DNA of 5,188 nucleotides from Acetobacteraceae bacterium. GTDB taxonomy: Bacteria > Pseudomonadota > Alphaproteobacteria > Acetobacterales > Acetobacteraceae. The notes under the pieces are model-generated. The model saw nothing but the letters and a program-made list of their open reading frames with translations, had not been told where the DNA came from and made no database searches. Location: positions 1 to 5,188 of the forward strand of contig CANJOG010000178.1 of assembly GCA_947475475.1 (NCBI GenBank), given 5' to 3'. This document shows positions 1 through 5,188 of this stretch, in pieces (within the stretch, counting starts at the first letter, position 1; each line of letters begins with the position of its first letter). The position numbers and the translations under genes were made by a program.

Positions 1-1613
1 CCAAATCCACCATCTTCGCGCTCGACATGGGCGCGCTGCTGGCAGGCACGCGCTATCGCGGCGATTTCGAGGAGCGGCTGAAGGCTGTCGTCACAGAGCT
101 TGAGGCCCAACCTGGCGCGGTGCTGTTCATCGACGAAATCCACACCGTCATCGGCGCGGGGGCGACCAGCGGCGGGGCGATGGATGCGTCCAACCTGCTC
201 AAGCCGGCGCTCGCCTCGGGCACGATGCGCTGCATTGGCAGCACCACGTATAAGGAATTCCGCAACTACTTCGAAAAGGACCGTGCTCTGGTCCGCCGCT
301 TCCAGAAGATCGACGTCAATGAGCCGACGATCGAAGATGCGGTGAAGATCCTGCGCGGGCTCAAGACCAATTACGAAAAGCACCACAAGGTCCGCTACAC
401 CGAAGAAGCGATCCGCGCCGCGGTGGAACTGTCAGTCAAGTACATCCATGACCGCACGCTGCCCGACAAGGCGATCGACGTGATCGACGAAGTTGGCGCC
501 AGCCGCATGCTGCTGCCGGAGAATAAGCGGCGGAAGACGGTTACGCTCAAGGATGTCGAAGAGGTGGTCGCCAAGATCGCGCGCATTCCCCCCAAGTCGG
601 TCTCCGCCGATGACAAGGAGACGCTGCGCAATCTCGAACGCGACCTCAAGAGCATGGTATTCGGCCAGGACAAAGCAATCGAGGCGCTCTCGGCGGCGAT
701 CAAGCTGTCACGCGCCGGGCTGCGCGATGCGGAAAAGCCGATCGGCAATTACCTGTTCAGCGGCCCGACCGGCGTCGGCAAGACCGAGGTTGCCAAGCAG
801 CTTGCCTCGACGCTCGGCATCGAGCTGATCCGCTTCGACATGTCCGAATATATGGAGCGCCACTCCGTCTCCCGCCTGATCGGTGCGCCGCCTGGTTATG
901 TCGGCTTCGACCAGGGCGGCTTGCTGACCGACTCGGTGGATCAGCATCCGCATGCTGTGCTGCTGCTCGATGAAATCGAGAAGGCGCATCAGGATCTCTA
1001 CAACATCCTGCTGCAGGTCATGGATCACGGCAAACTGACAGACCATAACGGCAAGACTGTCGATTTCCGCAACGTCATCCTGATTATGACGACCAATGCG
1101 GGCGCTGCCGATCTGGCCAAGGCCTCCATCGGCTTCGAACGCGAAACCCGCGTGGGTGAGGACGAAGAAGCGATCAAGCGGATGTTCACCCCCGAATTCC
1201 GCAATCGCCTTGACTCCATCATCGGTTTTGCCGGGCTGACGCAGGAGATCGTCGGCCGCGTCGTCGAGAAGTTCGTCATGCAGCTTGAGGCACAGCTCGC
1301 CGACCGCAACGTGACGATCGAACTCTCCTCGGCGGCGAAGGAATGGCTGGCCGAGCGTGGCTACGACAAGCTCTACGGCGCCCGCCCGCTGGCGCGTGTC
1401 ATCCAGGAGCACATCAAGAAGCCGCTGGCCGAGGAACTTCTCTTCGGCAAGCTGGTACGCGGCGGCTCCGTCAAGGTGACGATGAAGGACGACAAGCTCG
1501 ACTTCGAATACATCGAAGCCTCTGCCCCTGCTTCACCCAAGCCGGACGAGGCCGACAAACCTGACGATAGCGAAGGGCCGGAAGGCGAGCGCGAATCCGA
1601 GACCGTGCACTGA
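1..1613 (+). CDS. clpA: ATP-dependent Clp protease ATP-binding subunit ClpA (5' end outside window)
   Basis: ClpA is a cytoplasmic hexameric AAA+ unfoldase. It uses ATP to thread substrates, including N-degron proteins delivered by ClpS, into the ClpP peptidase. The frame is already open at position 3 (two bases of a split codon precede it) and ends at TGA 1611-1613. The visible 536 residues cover most of AAA domain 1 and all of domain 2. Domain 1 shows the pore loop GTRYRG (45-62), Walker B LFIDE (123-137), the sensor GSTT (237-248) and the arginine pair before FQ (294-299). Domain 2 shows Walker A GPTGVGKT (762-785), pore loop GYVG (894-905), Walker B LLLDE (960-974), sensor MTTN (1086-1097), FRNR (1197-1208) and the sensor-2 GAR (1377-1385). 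The IGF tripeptide at 1128-1136, where E. coli ClpA has IGL, is the ClpP-docking loop and separates this from ClpB. ATG 27 is internal: the upstream codons KSTIFALD match ClpA. About 240 N-terminal residues are missing relative to the 758-residue E. coli protein. The C-terminus carries an acidic tail of about 30 residues. Confidence 0.97.
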   Translation, partial: KSTIFALDMGALLAGTRYRGDFEERLKAVVTELEAQPGAVLFIDEIHTVIGAGATSGGAMDASNLLKPALASGTMRCIGSTTYKEFRNYFEKDRALVRRFQKIDVNEPTIEDAVKILRGLKTNYEKHHKVRYTEEAIRAAVELSVKYIHDRTLPDKAIDVIDEVGASRMLLPENKRRKTVTLKDVEEVVAKIARIPPKSVSADDKETLRNLERDLKSMVFGQDKAIEALSAAIKLSRAGLRDAEKPIGNYLFSGPTGVGKTEVAKQLASTLGIELIRFDMSEYMERHSVSRLIGAPPGYVGFDQGGLLTDSVDQHPHAVLLLDEIEKAHQDLYNILLQVMDHGKLTDHNGKTVDFRNVILIMTTNAGAADLAKASIGFERETRVGEDEEAIKRMFTPEFRNRLDSIIGFAGLTQEIVGRVVEKFVMQLEAQLADRNVTIELSSAAKEWLAERGYDKLYGARPLARVIQEHIKKPLAEELLFGKLVRGGSVKVTMKDDKLDFEYIEASAPASPKPDEADKPDDSEGPEGERESETVH

Positions 1614-1637
1614 GCCGGCACTTGGCCTGATCTGCAC

Positions 1638-1671
1638 GCCGCACCGGCCCTATGACTAGGGCCGGTGCGGC
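1638..1671 (+). terminator. Strong 15-bp hairpin after clpA, no T-run
   Basis: A perfect inverted repeat has a left arm at 1638-1652 and a right arm at 1657-1671, with a four-base TGAC loop. It begins 24 bases after the clpA stop. It is followed by a GC-rich stretch including eight C residues (1677-1684), not by T residues, so it is not a textbook intrinsic terminator. It more likely protects the clpA mRNA 3' end or assists the terminator just downstream. The dyad is symmetric, so the strand is assigned only from its position after clpA. Confidence 0.5.
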
Positions 1672-1702
1672 AGCGGCCCCCCCCATCCTCGATGGCTTGC
1701 CA

Positions 1703-1733
1703 ACGGCGCGGTCTTCCCGCGCCGTCACTTTTT
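1703..1733 (+). terminator. Rho-independent terminator of clpA
   Basis: A perfect 9-bp GC-rich stem (ACGGCGCGG at 1703-1711, CCGCGCCGT at 1717-1725) with a five-base TCTTC loop is followed, after CAC, by a run of five T (1729-1733). This is the standard form of an intrinsic terminator reading on the + strand. It lies about 90 bases past the clpA stop and implies that the large downstream gene has its own promoter. Confidence 0.8.
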
Positions 1734-1762
1734 CTGAGCGCCATTTTCTGATGCCTGCACGA

Positions 1763-1787
1763 AACGCCGCGCCGGAAAGCCGGCGTT
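1763..1787. other. Small GC-rich dyad in the intergenic region
   Basis: Two alternative pairings are visible. AACGCCG (1763-1769) pairs with CGGCGTT (1781-1787), and CGCCGG (1770-1775) pairs with CCGGCG (1780-1785) around an AAAG loop. They share bases and exclude each other. There is no T-run, so this is not a terminator. It could be an operator-like dyad or a leader structure of the next gene, or chance in GC-rich sequence. Confidence 0.3.
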
Positions 1788-1793
1788 AACCAT
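1786..1793 (+). promoter_or_regulatory. TTAACCAT element, possible CtrA-type half site
   Basis: The octamer TTAACCAT lies 66 bases upstream of the chosen start of the large gene. The alphaproteobacterial cell-cycle regulator CtrA binds TTAA-N7-TTAA, and half sites of the TTAACC type are known. Only one half is present: no second TTAA occurs at the proper spacing. I found no convincing -35/-10 pair nearby. This is a motif match only. Confidence 0.2.
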
Positions 1794-1848
1794 CCCTGCG
1801 TCATGCTTGCCCCGACGAGACACCCATGGGTCAGACCCATGGCAGGGA
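1793..1848 (+). promoter_or_regulatory. Possible ribosome-binding-site-masking pairing in the leader
   Basis: TCCCTGC at 1793-1799 is exactly complementary to GCAGGGA at 1842-1848, which contains most of the ribosome binding site of the large gene. The hairpin described at 1824-1842 (less its outermost pair) lies between the two strands and would stack directly on this helix, leaving 1800-1824 unpaired. If the transcript starts upstream of 1793, this could hold translation off. The pairing is seen directly; a regulatory role is inference. Confidence 0.3.
1824..1842 (+). promoter_or_regulatory. 8-bp hairpin immediately before the ribosome binding site
   Basis: CCATGGGT (1824-1831) and ACCCATGG (1835-1842) form a perfect 8-bp stem with a three-base CAG loop. 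It ends one base before the AGGGAG ribosome binding site. The left part is also a 10-base palindrome (ACCCATGGGT, 1822-1831). The in-frame ATG at 1839 lies inside the right arm, which argues against its use as a start. The dyad could act in the RNA, next to the ribosome binding site, or as a DNA operator. Confidence 0.45.
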
Positions 1849-1849
1849 G
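1844..1849 (+). promoter_or_regulatory. Ribosome binding site deciding the start of the large gene
   Basis: AGGGAG at 1844-1849 is the only good Shine-Dalgarno match among four in-frame ATG candidates (1803, 1839, 1851, 1860). It is only one base from ATG 1851, too close to work, and ten bases from ATG 1860, which is acceptable though slightly long. ATG 1803 and ATG 1839 have no such sequence upstream. This favours 1860, with 1851 second. Confidence 0.6.
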
Positions 1850-1859
1850 CATGCGCAAA

Positions 1860-4800
1860 ATGGCAGTCACCTACACCACCTCGCGGGATGCGAAATCCGG
1901 CGCGACGATCCGGCTGGGCAGCGATCAGACCGAGACTCTGACCGGCGCCAGTTCCGCTTATTCCACGCTGATCCAGACAGTGACGATCCGCATTGTCTGC
2001 GACTACGACAATACCGACGACGTCATCATCGGTCACAATGCCGGCATCACCATCGGCGGCTACGGCAATGGCCGTTACACTTTCACCGGTGGCAACGGCG
2101 CCGATACGCTCATTGTTTATGGCACCGGCAACGCGACCCTGTCTGGCGGAGCTGGCGCGGATCGCCTGACCGGTGGTGCCGGTGCGGATATGCTCACCGG
2201 CGGTACTGGCGGCGATCTCCTGACCGGTGGCGCGGGTGCTGACCGCTTCGTCATCCGGGGCGGATCGGACTCCCTCTACGCGCCAACCGCATCCGGAACC
2301 CTGGCCTATACCAGCGGGCTTTCCTGGACCGGGCCGTGGGATGTAATCACCGATTTCACCCATGGTACGGATCTGATCGACCTCTCGATCCTGAACCGCT
2401 CACTGTCCGGAGCCGGGCCGACCAGACTGCTCTGGCTCGCCCAGTCCGGCTCCGACGCCACGTCCGGGCAGGCCGATACCACCCATCAGCACGCCGCCTG
2501 GACGGCGCGGGATGCCGGCATGGACTATCTCTATGCCGACACGACGGGCGATGGCGCTGCCGATCTGAAATTCCAGTTGCTCGGTGCGCCAGTACTCACC
2601 GCATCAGATCTCTTGGGCGTCAATTCCCGCGCGGTGCTCGCCACCGGCAGCGATACCACTACGCTGCACGAGCTTACCGCCCTGACCGGCGCGGCCACAT
2701 CACTTGCCGCTAGCGCCAGCATCGCCTTCACCGACGCCGATACCACCGACGCGCACACGCTCAGCGTCACCCCGGCCGGCACCTCCTATCTCGGCGCCTT
2801 CACCCCGTCGTTCAGTGAGGCCAGTGGCAGCGGCACGATGAGCTGGAGCTTTGCGGTGGCGGACCAGGCGCTCGATTTCATGGCCGCCGGGCAGACGCGC
2901 GTGCAGACCTACCGGCTCACTCTGGACGATGGAAACGCCGCCCCGGCCTGCCGCGATGTCAGCATCACCCTCGTCGGCAGCAACGATCTTGCGACAATCG
3001 GCGGCACGTCCGGTGCCACGCTGACCGAGGACAGCGGCGTCGTTGCTGGCCGGATTTCCGCCGCTGGCACGCTCAGCATCACCGATGCGGATGCCGGTCA
3101 GGCGAGTTTCGTGGCGGTTTCCAGCCGTGCTGGTGCCTTTGGCAGCTTCACCCTCTCGGCTGACGGGCACTGGAGCTACAGCGCCGCCAATGCCCAGCAG
3201 GCCATCCAGTCCCTCGGCGCCGGGCAAAGCGTGACCGAGACTTTTCTCGTCCTCTCCAACGACACCTCGGCCAGCCAAGCGATCACGGTGACCATCCTGG
3301 GCATCAATGACACGCCCGTCACAGCTGCCGACCAGTACACGACCGGCGAGGATACCGCGCTCACCATTGCGTCCATTGGAGTGCTCGACAATGACAGCGA
3401 CGCGGAGGGCACGGGGCTCACCGCGATCCTGCTGACCGGCCCCGCGCATGGCGCTCTGAGCCTGAATCCGAATGGCGGATTCAGCTACACGCCCGATGCC
3501 AACTATAACGGCGCGCACAGCTTCACCTATGCCGCCTCCGACGGAATCGCCACCGGCAATGCCGCCACCGTCACGCTCACCATCACCGCGGTCGCCGATG
3601 CGCCGGTCAACCACCTGCCAGCCACGCTGACCACCGCCGAGGATACCGCGCGCGACTTATCCGGTTTCTCCGTCACCGACCCGGATGGCAGCGGGGCTGG
3701 CTTCACCACGACCCTGTCCGTGGCGCATGGCACGCTGGCCGCTAGTTCGTCCGGTGGTGCCGCAATCTCCGGCAGCGGAACGGGAACACTCACGCTCACT
3801 GGCACCATCGCCCAGATAAACGCGACCCTCGCCGCCGCGCATAATCTTACTTACCATCCCGACACGAATGTGAACGGTGCTGACGCAATCAGCATGATCA
3901 CACTGAGCGGTAACGGATTAAACGACGCCGATACGCTCGACATCACCGTCACTCCGGTAAATGACGCGCCGGTGAACACGCTGCCATCGGCCATGACCGT
4001 TGCCGAGGACAGCGATCTTGCCATCACCGGCATCTCCGTCGCCGATATCGACGCCGGCAGTGCCGCCATCACCGCCACGCTCAGCGTCCTGCACGGCACG
4101 CTGAGCCTCGCAGCACCTGGCAGCGCGGGCGTGAGCGGCAGTGGAACCGCCACGCTCGTGCTGACCGGCAGCCAGGCCGCGATCGACGCCGCACTCGCCG
4201 CTTCCGGCAATCTCACCTACCACCCCGATGCCGCCTTCAACGGCGCCGACACACTTACGCTGGTCACCAATGATGGTGGCAATACCGGCGGTAGTGCGCA
4301 GACCGACACAGACAGCGTCGGCATCACCGTCAAACAGGTGAGCGTCCAACTCGCCGTGATCGCCTCCGGCGTGGGCGGCTTCGTCATCAATGGCCAGTCG
4401 GCCGGCGATCTTTCTGGCATCAGCGTCGCCGGCGCCGGCGATGTGAATGGCGACGGCTTCGGAGACCTCATCATCGGCGCCTCGTCCAGTGACCCCACTG
4501 CCGGGGCCAATGCCGGGCGTGCGTATGTCGTCTTCGGCAAGGCCGGGACTACGCAGGCCGATCTCTCCGCCATTGCGTCCGGCACGGGCGGATTCGCCAT
4601 CAACGGCCAGGCGGCGGGCGATAATGCCGGCACGAGCGTTGCCGCCGCCGGCGATTTGAATGGGGATGGGCTGGCCGATCTGATCATCGGCGCCATCAAC
4701 GCCGATCCGGCCGCCGGCGCCAATGCCGGACGCTCCTATGTGGTGTTTGGCAAAACGACTGCCACTGCCGTCAATCTTTCCGACATCGCCGCCGGCACGG

Positions 4801-5188
4801 GTGGCTTTGTCATCAATGGCCAGGTCGCCAGCGATGGCAGTGGCATCAGCGTCGCCGGCGCGGGCGACGTCAATGGCGATGGCATTTCCGACCTGATCGT
4901 CGGCGCCAACAAAAGCGACCCGACGGCCGGTGCCAATGCCGGCCGCGCCTATGTGGTGTTCGGCAAAAGCACTGTCACTGCCGTCAATCTCACTGCCGTC
5001 GCCAGCGGCACGGGTGGTTTTGCCATTGCCGGCCAGGGGGCGGGTGATTTCGCCGGTATCAGCGTTGCCGGGGCAGGGGATGTGAATGGCGACGGGCTTG
5101 CCGATCTGATTGTCGGCGCCAGCGAGAGCGATCCCACCGCCGGCGCCTCCGCCGGGCGCTCCTATGTGATCTTTGGCAAATCCAATGG
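1860..5188 (+). CDS. Large modular RTX / VCBS / cadherin-like / FG-GAP surface protein (3' end outside window)
   Basis: One uninterrupted frame of 1109 codons runs off the window. Residue 1 is ATG 1860; the frame is open upstream to 1752, but the ribosome binding site supports 1860. The order of parts is: residues 1-76, a threonine- and glycine-rich start with no Sec signal peptide or membrane segment; 77-131, RTX nonapeptides; 132-254, a serralysin C-terminal-like region (DVITDF at 161-166, YADTTGDGAAD at 225-235); about 267-376 and 377-484, two VCBS repeats ending GSND and GIND; 485-580, a cadherin/Ig-like tandem domain; 581-702 and 703-826, two 122-residue cadherin-like repeats; 830 to the end, FG-GAP blades. 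The glycine/aspartate loops predict calcium-dependent folding outside the cell. Proteins of this make-up are typically type I secreted adhesins or biofilm matrix proteins; that role is inferred. A C-terminal secretion signal would lie beyond the window. Two cysteines (47 and 364) are unusual for this class. No specific ligand can be named. Confidence 0.93.
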   Translation, partial: MAVTYTTSRDAKSGATIRLGSDQTETLTGASSAYSTLIQTVTIRIVCDYDNTDDVIIGHNAGITIGGYGNGRYTFTGGNGADTLIVYGTGNATLSGGAGADRLTGGAGADMLTGGTGGDLLTGGAGADRFVIRGGSDSLYAPTASGTLAYTSGLSWTGPWDVITDFTHGTDLIDLSILNRSLSGAGPTRLLWLAQSGSDATSGQADTTHQHAAWTARDAGMDYLYADTTGDGAADLKFQLLGAPVLTASDLLGVNSRAVLATGSDTTTLHELTALTGAATSLAASASIAFTDADTTDAHTLSVTPAGTSYLGAFTPSFSEASGSGTMSWSFAVADQALDFMAAGQTRVQTYRLTLDDGNAAPACRDVSITLVGSNDLATIGGTSGATLTEDSGVVAGRISAAGTLSITDADAGQASFVAVSSRAGAFGSFTLSADGHWSYSAANAQQAIQSLGAGQSVTETFLVLSNDTSASQAITVTILGINDTPVTAADQYTTGEDTALTIASIGVLDNDSDAEGTGLTAILLTGPAHGALSLNPNGGFSYTPDANYNGAHSFTYAASDGIATGNAATVTLTITAVADAPVNHLPATLTTAEDTARDLSGFSVTDPDGSGAGFTTTLSVAHGTLAASSSGGAAISGSGTGTLTLTGTIAQINATLAAAHNLTYHPDTNVNGADAISMITLSGNGLNDADTLDITVTPVNDAPVNTLPSAMTVAEDSDLAITGISVADIDAGSAAITATLSVLHGTLSLAAPGSAGVSGSGTATLVLTGSQAAIDAALAASGNLTYHPDAAFNGADTLTLVTNDGGNTGGSAQTDTDSVGITVKQVSVQLAVIASGVGGFVINGQSAGDLSGISVAGAGDVNGDGFGDLIIGASSSDPTAGANAGRAYVVFGKAGTTQADLSAIASGTGGFAINGQAAGDNAGTSVAAAGDLNGDGLADLIIGAINADPAAGANAGRSYVVFGKTTATAVNLSDIAAGTGGFVINGQVASDGSGISVAGAGDVNGDGISDLIVGANKSDPTAGANAGRAYVVFGKSTVTAVNLTAVASGTGGFAIAGQGAGDFAGISVAGAGDVNGDGLADLIVGASESDPTAGASAGRSYVIFGKSN
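2088..2252 (+). repeat. RTX calcium-binding nonapeptide block
   Basis: Residues 77-131 of the large protein hold five good copies of the pattern GGxGxDxLx. They are GGNGADTLI (77-85), then after an irregular turn GGAGADRLT (96-104), GGAGADMLT (105-113), GGTGGDLLT (114-122) and GGAGADRFV (123-131). The last four are in strict 27-base register. In this family the repeats form a parallel beta-roll that binds calcium and folds after export. The preceding residues (about 52-76), with GGYGNG, look like degenerate earlier turns. Confidence 0.88.
2253..2621 (+). other. Serralysin C-terminal-like region following the RTX block
   Basis: Residues 132-254 of the large protein follow the pattern that normally closes RTX proteins and M10 serralysins. 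DVITDF then HGTDLIDLS (161-176) is a cap after the beta-roll, followed by a variable stretch. A strand YLYADTTGDGAADLKFQL (223-240) then leads to a final LTASDLLGV (246-254). No HExxH protease motif is present, so only the calcium-binding/export-associated part of the family is seen, not an enzyme. Here it is followed by more than 850 residues instead of the protein end. Confidence 0.7.
2658..3311 (+). repeat. Two VCBS repeats
   Basis: Residues 267-376 and 377-484 of the large protein match the VCBS domain pattern. The first has FTDADTTDAHTLSVTP (290-305), YLGAF, then a WSF-VADQALDFMAAGQT stretch, and ends GSND (373-376). The second has LTEDSG (388-393), GTLSITDADAGQASF (403-417), a GSF-WSY pair (428-440), SLGAGQSVTETF (451-462), and ends GIND (481-484). 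The two copies are diverged and not recent duplicates. Such repeats act as beta-sandwich spacers in large surface adhesins; the boundaries are approximate. Confidence 0.82.
3312..3599 (+). other. Cadherin/Ig-like tandem domain
   Basis: Residues 485-580 of the large protein start TPVTAADQYTTGEDT and contain VLDNDSD (508-514), an aspartate-rich calcium-type loop. FSYTPDANYNGAHSFTY (541-557), SDG and the closing VADAPV follow. This is the familiar bacterial cadherin-like (Big_9/tandem-95) form, a beta-sandwich of about 95 residues found in strings in adhesins. Only one copy of this exact type is present before the longer 122-residue repeats. Confidence 0.72.
3600..4337 (+). repeat. Two tandem 366-base (122-residue) cadherin-like repeats
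   Basis: Residues 581-702 and 703-826 of the large protein align at an exact 122-residue offset: APVN at 581 and 703, AED at 593 and 715, LTYHPD at 663 and 785. Both share TLSV-HGTL, SGSGT-TL-LTG and NGAD in the same order. They look like a longer variant of the cadherin-like module, with an inserted GSGT strand pair and an INATLA-like helix. The first ends with the usual VNDAPVN junction. The second loses it (VKQVS) where the propeller begins. Confidence 0.87.
4347..5188 (+). repeat. Four FG-GAP (integrin-alpha-like) repeats with a 213-base period, continuing past the window
   Basis: The units are at 4347-4559, 4560-4772, 4773-4985 and 4986-5188 (the last cut four codons short). Each is exactly 71 residues, with no insertion or deletion. 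Every unit has GGF-I-GQ, then SVA-AGD-NGDG-xxDLI-GA. The calcium loop D-x-N-G-D-G-x-x-D falls at residues 861-869, 932-940, 1003-1011 and 1074-1082. A shared DPxAGAxAGR segment leads into Y-V-FGK. FG-GAP repeats form the blades of integrin-alpha type beta-propellers, usually seven, so further units are expected beyond the window. The DNA copies differ mostly at synonymous sites, pointing to old duplications kept under selection. Confidence 0.95.

Noticed and set aside
708..1412. 234-codon reverse-strand frame opposite clpA
   Set aside because: It is antisense to highly conserved ClpA domain 2 and has no recognisable family features.
27..1613. ATG 27 as the true start of clpA
   Set aside because: In-frame codons 3-26 encode KSTIFALD, which continues the ClpA family alignment, and a ClpA lacking its N-domain and first Walker A would not be functional.
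1697..1830. TTGCCA/TTGCCC sequences as -35 boxes
   Set aside because: No matching -10 sequence lies at 16-18 bases from either. No sigma-70-type promoter is convincing in the intergenic region.
1826..2242. 138-codon + strand frame starting at ATG 1826
   Set aside because: It is out of frame with the large gene, and its product is a histidine/arginine-rich shadow of the RTX DNA. The frame starting at 1860 carries all recognisable motifs.
1725..2363. 212-codon reverse-strand frame across the intergenic region and the start of the large gene
   Set aside because: It is antisense to the RTX block and its glycine/alanine-rich product mirrors those repeats. I saw no reverse-strand ribosome binding site that would support it.
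2700..3614. 304-codon open frame on the reverse strand
   Set aside because: It lies wholly antisense to the VCBS and cadherin-like region. Its product is a low-complexity arginine/glycine-rich sequence without any recognisable domain, as expected from GC-rich codon bias opposite a real gene.
4217..4723. 168-codon reverse-strand frame and similar ones at 4736-4936 and 4949-5137
   Set aside because: These repeat the same SPSPFTSPAPATL-like peptide every 213 bases because they are the complement of the FG-GAP DNA repeats.
4347..5188. 213-base tandem repeats as a CRISPR or mobile-element array
   Set aside because: The repeats are in frame, encode FG-GAP blades and differ mostly at synonymous sites; there are no spacers or terminal inverted repeats.

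Overview
The window looks like a piece of a GC-rich alphaproteobacterial chromosome. The basis is the ClpA sequence, which is closer to the alphaproteobacterial form I know than to that of E. coli, and the strong use of codons ending in G or C in both genes. I cannot fix the order or genus. Both genes run on the + strand and both are cut by the window edges.

Layout. (1) Positions 1-1613 are the last 536 codons of clpA, the AAA+ unfoldase of the ClpAP protease. Its N-terminal domain and first Walker A lie upstream. (2) Positions 1614-1859 are a 246-base intergenic region rich in dyads. It holds a perfect 15-bp stem, a good intrinsic terminator with a T-run, a TTAACCAT element, and a compact hairpin directly beside the ribosome binding site of the next gene. 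A 7-base stretch upstream could pair with that ribosome binding site. (3) From 1860 to the end (5188) there is one open frame of at least 1109 codons with no stop in the window. It encodes a very large modular, probably secreted, calcium-dependent surface protein.

The modules of the large protein, in order, are: a short N-terminal region without a Sec signal; RTX nonapeptides (GGxGxDxLx) and a serralysin C-terminal-like region; two VCBS repeats; one cadherin/Ig-like tandem domain; two 122-residue cadherin-like repeats; and four FG-GAP (integrin-alpha-like) blades spaced exactly 71 residues apart, continuing off the window. Such composite proteins are usually type I secretion substrates with roles in adhesion, biofilm or surface layers. 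That role is inferred. No transporter gene or C-terminal secretion signal is visible here.

The two genes look functionally unrelated and are separated by a terminator. The main points of interest are the RTX/serralysin module at the wrong end of the protein, the strict 71-residue blade period with an ABAB sub-pattern, and a leader that could fold over the ribosome binding site of the large gene. I see no RNA genes, CRISPR array or mobile element. The long reverse-strand open frames across the repeats are codon-bias shadows.
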